This document shows positions 17,668 to 21,405 of a stretch of DNA of 21,405 nucleotides, piece after piece. This DNA is from Plantago elongata (taxonomy: Eukaryota > Streptophyta > Magnoliopsida > Lamiales > Plantaginaceae), in NCBI GenBank assembly GCA_036897095.1, contig JAYMSP010003042.1, positions 1-21,405 on the forward strand. Direction: 5' to 3'. Numbering within the stretch: the first letter of the stretch is position 1; every line of letters starts with the position of its first letter. The position numbers were made by a program, and so were the translations under genes. The notes beneath the pieces were generated by a model that saw only the letters and a list, made by a program, of their open reading frames with translations, made no database searches and was not told where the DNA came from.

Positions 17668-19231
17668 CTTTCGTGAGACGGCTGAGATTCGAAGCAATTG
17701 GAGGGAACGACGGTTGTGACTAAAACAGAGAACTGTAGAAGCCAACTAATATAGGTTCATCTCCGGTTATTATACCCTTTGCTTGATTATAATTGTAGAA
17801 GTTAGTACCATCTTTATCCACTATCAATTTCCATTGTTTGTGAGAAGCAGTTACCAGAGAAGAGAGAGTAGAACGTAATAAAGCTACACATGTTCCTCTA
17901 GTTTTGACATTTTAGATCTGCATAAACATGCAATTTTTTTGAATCTGATCTAATTAATATCAACAGCTTTCTGTATGAAGCTGTGGATATTTGTAACATA
18001 GTTTAATTTTTTTAAAGATTCAAGCGATCTAGGCTAGCTAGGGTTTGAATTTACATTTCGCTTGCCTATATAGCTTACATATTTCATGTTTCTTTAGTGC
18101 TTGTGGAAAGTCATCTTCTTGAAGGGATCAAATGAGCCTCAAATTGGCAAAGTATATATAACAGTTGAGCAACAAGATCATTATTGTCACATAAGTAGCT
18201 AGATCACCTGATCATATTATCAATTAAACTGGAAAGCTACTGGTGTACCTGGATGGAGAGCGCCATATTCTTCGCAGCAGATTTCTTCATGGATCGATCC
18301 ATTGAACAATCGATCAACATAAACTAGGTAGGTTCACAAGATCAGAAGGAAATGAAAATTTGACAGGACATATACTTTGATTGCATGTATATATAAAGAA
18401 TTCCCCATATACTAGCTAGAAGGTCAACCTATCTAAACTAGTAAGATCATGAATTGTTAGAAATCGATCGGATCTTATATTGAATTGCACAAAAGTTTTT
18501 GGAACAAGAGTTGTTAGAAATTGAGTTGAGGATAAAGGGAGTGAGAAATCGGACATTGCTCACCTTATAATTGAAAGAAGTATCTTTTAGGGTTTGTATG
18601 TATGATGATGCAATTATGTGTGTGCTCATGTGTATAATATATATATGCAATAATGGAATAGTTACTCCGTTCATGAGGAACGGTAGAGTTCACTTTTAAC
18701 CACGAATTACTGTTAAATTATAATTAAATCTTCAGTTAATTTATATAATAAAAAGTTGAATCTTAATTTTTTATCTTACTATTCAATTTAAATATTTTAT
18801 TATTATAATTTGAGATTAATTCATAATAAAATTTGGCTGAAAATTTAAATTAAATTTTGATATAAATTTATATAAAAAATAATTCAATATTAAACTTACA
18901 CCAAACATTTCCTATATAATTTTGTTGCGTAGATATGCACTTTTTCTGGAGCTAGCACGTCTTAATTAGGCTCCATAAATTCAAATTTACTAGTCCAAAA
19001 AGACAATGTGGCAATAGTGCAATAAAGTACCGAATTGAAAATGAAAGGCAGATGTCGGCTGATTTTTTCTTTCGTATAAAATGCTGCATATGTTTGATTT
19101 TGATGACGATATGACGTGTTTCTATTACTAAAAGACCACTTCACTGTTTCTCATTCAGTCTTTTCTTTCGGGTAATAATTAGATTTCCTCCCCTAACTTA
19201 TAGTGAGGAGAGGAAGATCAAAATGTCTATG

Positions 19232-19259
19232 TTGACTCTTGACTTTTGACTCTTGACCT
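19232..19259 (+). promoter_or_regulatory. Four W-box cores in a 7-bp tandem array
   Basis: TTGAC occurs at 19232, 19239, 19246 and 19253, exactly seven bases apart, as TTGACTC/TTGACTT/TTGACTC/TTGACCT. TTGAC followed by C or T is the W-box core bound by WRKY factors. The array may equally be a small satellite; no gene is firmly placed next to it. Confidence 0.45.
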
Positions 19260-19327
19260 ATTAATGTAATCCTCAATTAGGCGCACTCTTAAGTGGATAA
19301 TACATAATTACTTACGAAGCCCTAAAA

Positions 19328-19560
19328 GATATGTGTATTAATGAAAAGTCCAAGAGACGAATTGATTTCTCAACTATATGTAAAATGTTTTAACCGATGC
19401 TAATAATGTTTATGAACGTATATTTTATATCACTTTTTATATATATTTACACCATCGATGTTCTTAATAAAATCTTTAATATTTTTTTATTATAACTGTA
19501 ATATTTGTTCGTCTTTTTCAGTCTTTTTATAAGACCGTCTCTTAAAAGTCTTAGATAAGT
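19328..19560 (+). repeat. Diverged dispersed repeat, copy 1
   Basis: The copy aligns loosely and colinearly with about 21092-21300: GTGTATTA..GAAAAG / GTGTATTAGTAAAAG, ATATGTAAAATGTTTTA / ATATGTAGAATGTTTTA, then TATATCAC and a T-rich run followed by TTCGT. Identity is modest and AT bias inflates it. Confidence 0.4.
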
Positions 19561-20169
19561 TACATAAACTACTTATCCTCGGAGACTCAAAATGGAATCA
19601 ATCTCTAAACTAGATCTAATATTTACGATTCTCGTAGACCACATTTTAAATTGCATGTCTCACTTAAAAAATTTAACATATAGGGTGAAGGAGTGTAACT
19701 ATCTTAATTTTTATGAAATTAACAGTTCTCTCCTAAATCACATATTAAATTACTTGTTTCGATGTACTCTGTGATTCAAAGGATCATTATGTGATTTCCT
19801 TTATCTTAGTAGTGATTAGGGTATTTAAACACTTCTTAACATTTTTTTTCAAAATGTTCACAATTTTAAATAAAAATTTGAGGATTTAACTACATATGTA
19901 CGTACAATCAACTTAGTTCTAAGTTATAATAGTTGTTTGTATTTAACTATGCATGCGCAGTATCAAATACATAGTCCACATTGCATGACCATGATAAAAC
20001 ATTTAAAAGCATTATCAACCACCATATCATATTGTAGGAATTAATTCTTTAACACTCTTGGTTCGACTTTACACTCTTATCAAATTGAAGATCTACGTTG
20101 TAGAAATTATTACCGATGGATATTCCACTGCCACTATATATTGCATCTAACACCGCCAACCCACGTCAA

Positions 20170-20335
20170 AGCGTTGGTAGCCGAGTGGCAAGTTCAGACA
20201 CCCCGTAATCATGAGGTCACGAGTTCGATTCCCCAAAATAGGTGACTATATTCTCTGAATAGAGATTGGTGGTGATTTGCATCTAGAATCGATTGATAAA
20301 TTCGTCTTGTTCAACGATTGAAATTGTAATGTAAA
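20170..20335 (+). mobile_element. tRNA-derived SINE, near full length
   Basis: The tRNA-like head has an A box TAGCCGAGTGG (20178-20188) and a B box GTTCGATTCC (20223-20232), spaced as in a tRNA gene. A SINE body follows and ends with ATTCGTCTTGTTCAACGATT and AAATTGTAATG. The same tail occurs alone at about 8335-8365, which supports a dispersed family. No clean flanking duplication was identified. Confidence 0.75.
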
Positions 20336-21091
20336 AATTCATTCAGTTCAATTTAGTCCAATTCTACTCTGCATAATTATATATTATACTAGATTTCAGT
20401 TCATTCCATTAAATCCAGTTCTGTTTCTTTTAATTCATAACATTATAAATAAAGAAAAGATGGCCTAAATTTTCTCGCAAGGCTTATATGCAAGTTAGTA
20501 CTCTAGTGAATAATAGGCGAATCGTATTACAAATCGTGTGCATGGTAACGATGTACTGTGTTTCCTACAGCAATGATGGGCTGAGAGCATTTTTATATTT
20601 GTATACATGTTCAGCGGAGTCAAAATTTAAGAGTGGGAATGACGAAGTATTATATTACGGAGACAACAAGTAATTTAGTTAGGTCGGGTTAGAGTTGACC
20701 GGGTCTGGTCGAACCAGTTTTTTTTCACCAAATTCATCATACATATATAAATATTAATATCCAGGTAAAATGAAAGGAAGGAAGAAAACCAAGCCTATCG
20801 TCATGATAAAGGTAGAGAAAAAATGGACGATTAACTTTCATAAAAATCGTACTCTGCGTGCACCTGATCTTCCTTCTCAAAATCATGTGCTTGAATCAAT
20901 GTCAAAATCCTTCACAATCCATTATCAATATGTATTATCAAATTGATAGACGACATGTCATCCTCCATCGAACTTCGCAGTTTATTTGAGTAATTTTGGT
21001 TATTGAAATGCGCACTTAGAACTTGCTTCAAAAGTATAAAATCTTCTAGTATAGTTTCCAAGTTCATTAATAAAATATATCAGGTTTGAGA
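20336..21091. other. Intergenic, nothing recognised
   Basis: AT-rich sequence with no supported gene. A 61-codon frame at 20488-20673 shows no domain, signal peptide or splice context and is regarded as chance. Confidence 0.4.
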
Positions 21092-21300
21092 GATGTGTAT
21101 TAGTAAAAGACAATGATATTTGTAAATATATGTAGAATGTTTTACGAGTATGTATGCATTTTGTGTAACTTTTCTTTATGTATATGTATATCACCAATAA
21201 TTTTAGTAAACCTCTAACATTTTTTTTATATAATTATAATTTTTTTCGTATATTTTAATCTCTTCAAAAGATCGTATTTCAATAGACTTATGTTAAATTT
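21092..21300 (+). repeat. Diverged dispersed repeat, copy 2
   Basis: This is the partner of 19328-19560 in the same orientation, about 1.75 kb downstream. It could be a decayed transposon family or a duplicated AT-rich segment. Confidence 0.4.
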
Positions 21301-21405
21301 ATCAAATTATATAATTTTCTACAACTCTTTAGTATTCTAAACTAGGGAGAGAAGGTAGGTAAGAGAGACTATATAAACTTTACTTATTAAAACTTATTAA
21401 ATACC

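Larger units (their letters stand above)
13907..18302 (-). other. Possible split transcript, unidentified, weak evidence
   Basis: Three minus-strand segments with decent splice signals can be joined in frame. Exon 18302-18249 runs from ATG to CAG|GTACAC and encodes MDRSMKKSAAKNMALSIQ. Exon 17719-17668 follows a TTCTCTGTTTTAG acceptor and encodes SQPSFPPIASNLSRLTK. The 30-nt exon 13936-13907 follows CTCTCTTTTAACC..AAGCAG and encodes KNFLLELNK. A further segment with splice-like ends lies at 14609-14570 but does not fit the phases. A TATATATA stretch lies near 18390-18398, upstream of the first exon. No protein family is recognised, introns would be very long, and chance agreement is quite possible; a non-coding RNA is an alternative. 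Confidence 0.2.
18303..20165. other. Intergenic, AT-rich
   Basis: No supported gene. Short reading frames on both strands (near 18447-18674, 18962-19144 and 19592-19774) are low-complexity and match no family. The stretch contains the TTGAC heptamer array at 19232-19259 and the first copy of a diverged dispersed repeat at about 19328-19560. Confidence 0.4.

Noticed and set aside
18962..19144. 60-codon minus-strand frame
   Set aside because: No domain, no splice support, and AT-rich codon use typical of chance frames.
1..21405. CRISPR arrays, operons and bacterial-type systems
   Set aside because: The sequence is eukaryotic with spliced genes; no spacer-repeat arrays or ribosome-binding-site-linked gene clusters are present. 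LpxD has plant introns and is not contamination.

Overview
This is a stretch of nuclear DNA from a flowering plant, most likely a eudicot. It is AT-rich, its genes carry GT-AG introns, and it holds degraded retroelements, MITEs and tRNA-derived SINEs. Lineage below eudicot cannot be read from it with confidence. Three protein genes are well supported.

Layout: (1) 1-1.0 kb holds a dead Ty1/copia fragment whose gag and protease parts lie on opposite strands. (2) 1.07-1.74 kb holds a 51-bp direct repeat interrupted by a Tourist-like MITE, running into the promoter and 5' UTR of the first gene. (3) 1867-4668 (+) is a complete 10-exon gene for a plant LpxD, the acyltransferase of the mitochondrial lipid A-like pathway, about 312 aa. 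(4) 5146-5721 (-) is an intronless NDR1/HIN1-like (LEA_2) membrane protein, convergent with LpxD. (5) 6.06-6.93 kb looks like a foldback element: long AT-rich inverted arms around a degenerate minisatellite of about 20 bp. (6) 7748-11695 (-), with a 5' UTR exon near 12.18 kb, is a gibberellin 2-oxidase of the C20-GA2ox (GA2ox7/8) class. It appears to have a short extra first coding exon 1.7 kb upstream of the bulk of the protein. Its introns hold a nearly perfect 105-bp duplication, a MITE and a SINE tail. (7) 12.2-21.4 kb is mostly intergenic, with another MITE, two tRNA-like SINEs, a heptamer array of W-box cores, a diverged dispersed repeat, and weak signs of a split minus-strand transcript starting near 18.3 kb.

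The genes do not form a pathway: one acts in mitochondrial lipid metabolism, one at the plasma membrane, one in gibberellin inactivation. Their proximity does look ancestral. From memory, Arabidopsis has LpxD next to GA2OX8 in one place and its LpxD paralogue next to an NHL/LEA gene in another, so this window may keep both neighbours together. I found no new multi-gene system. The best leads are the foldback/minisatellite element, the hidden GA2ox first exon with its abutting uORF, and the MITE insertions at duplicated segments.
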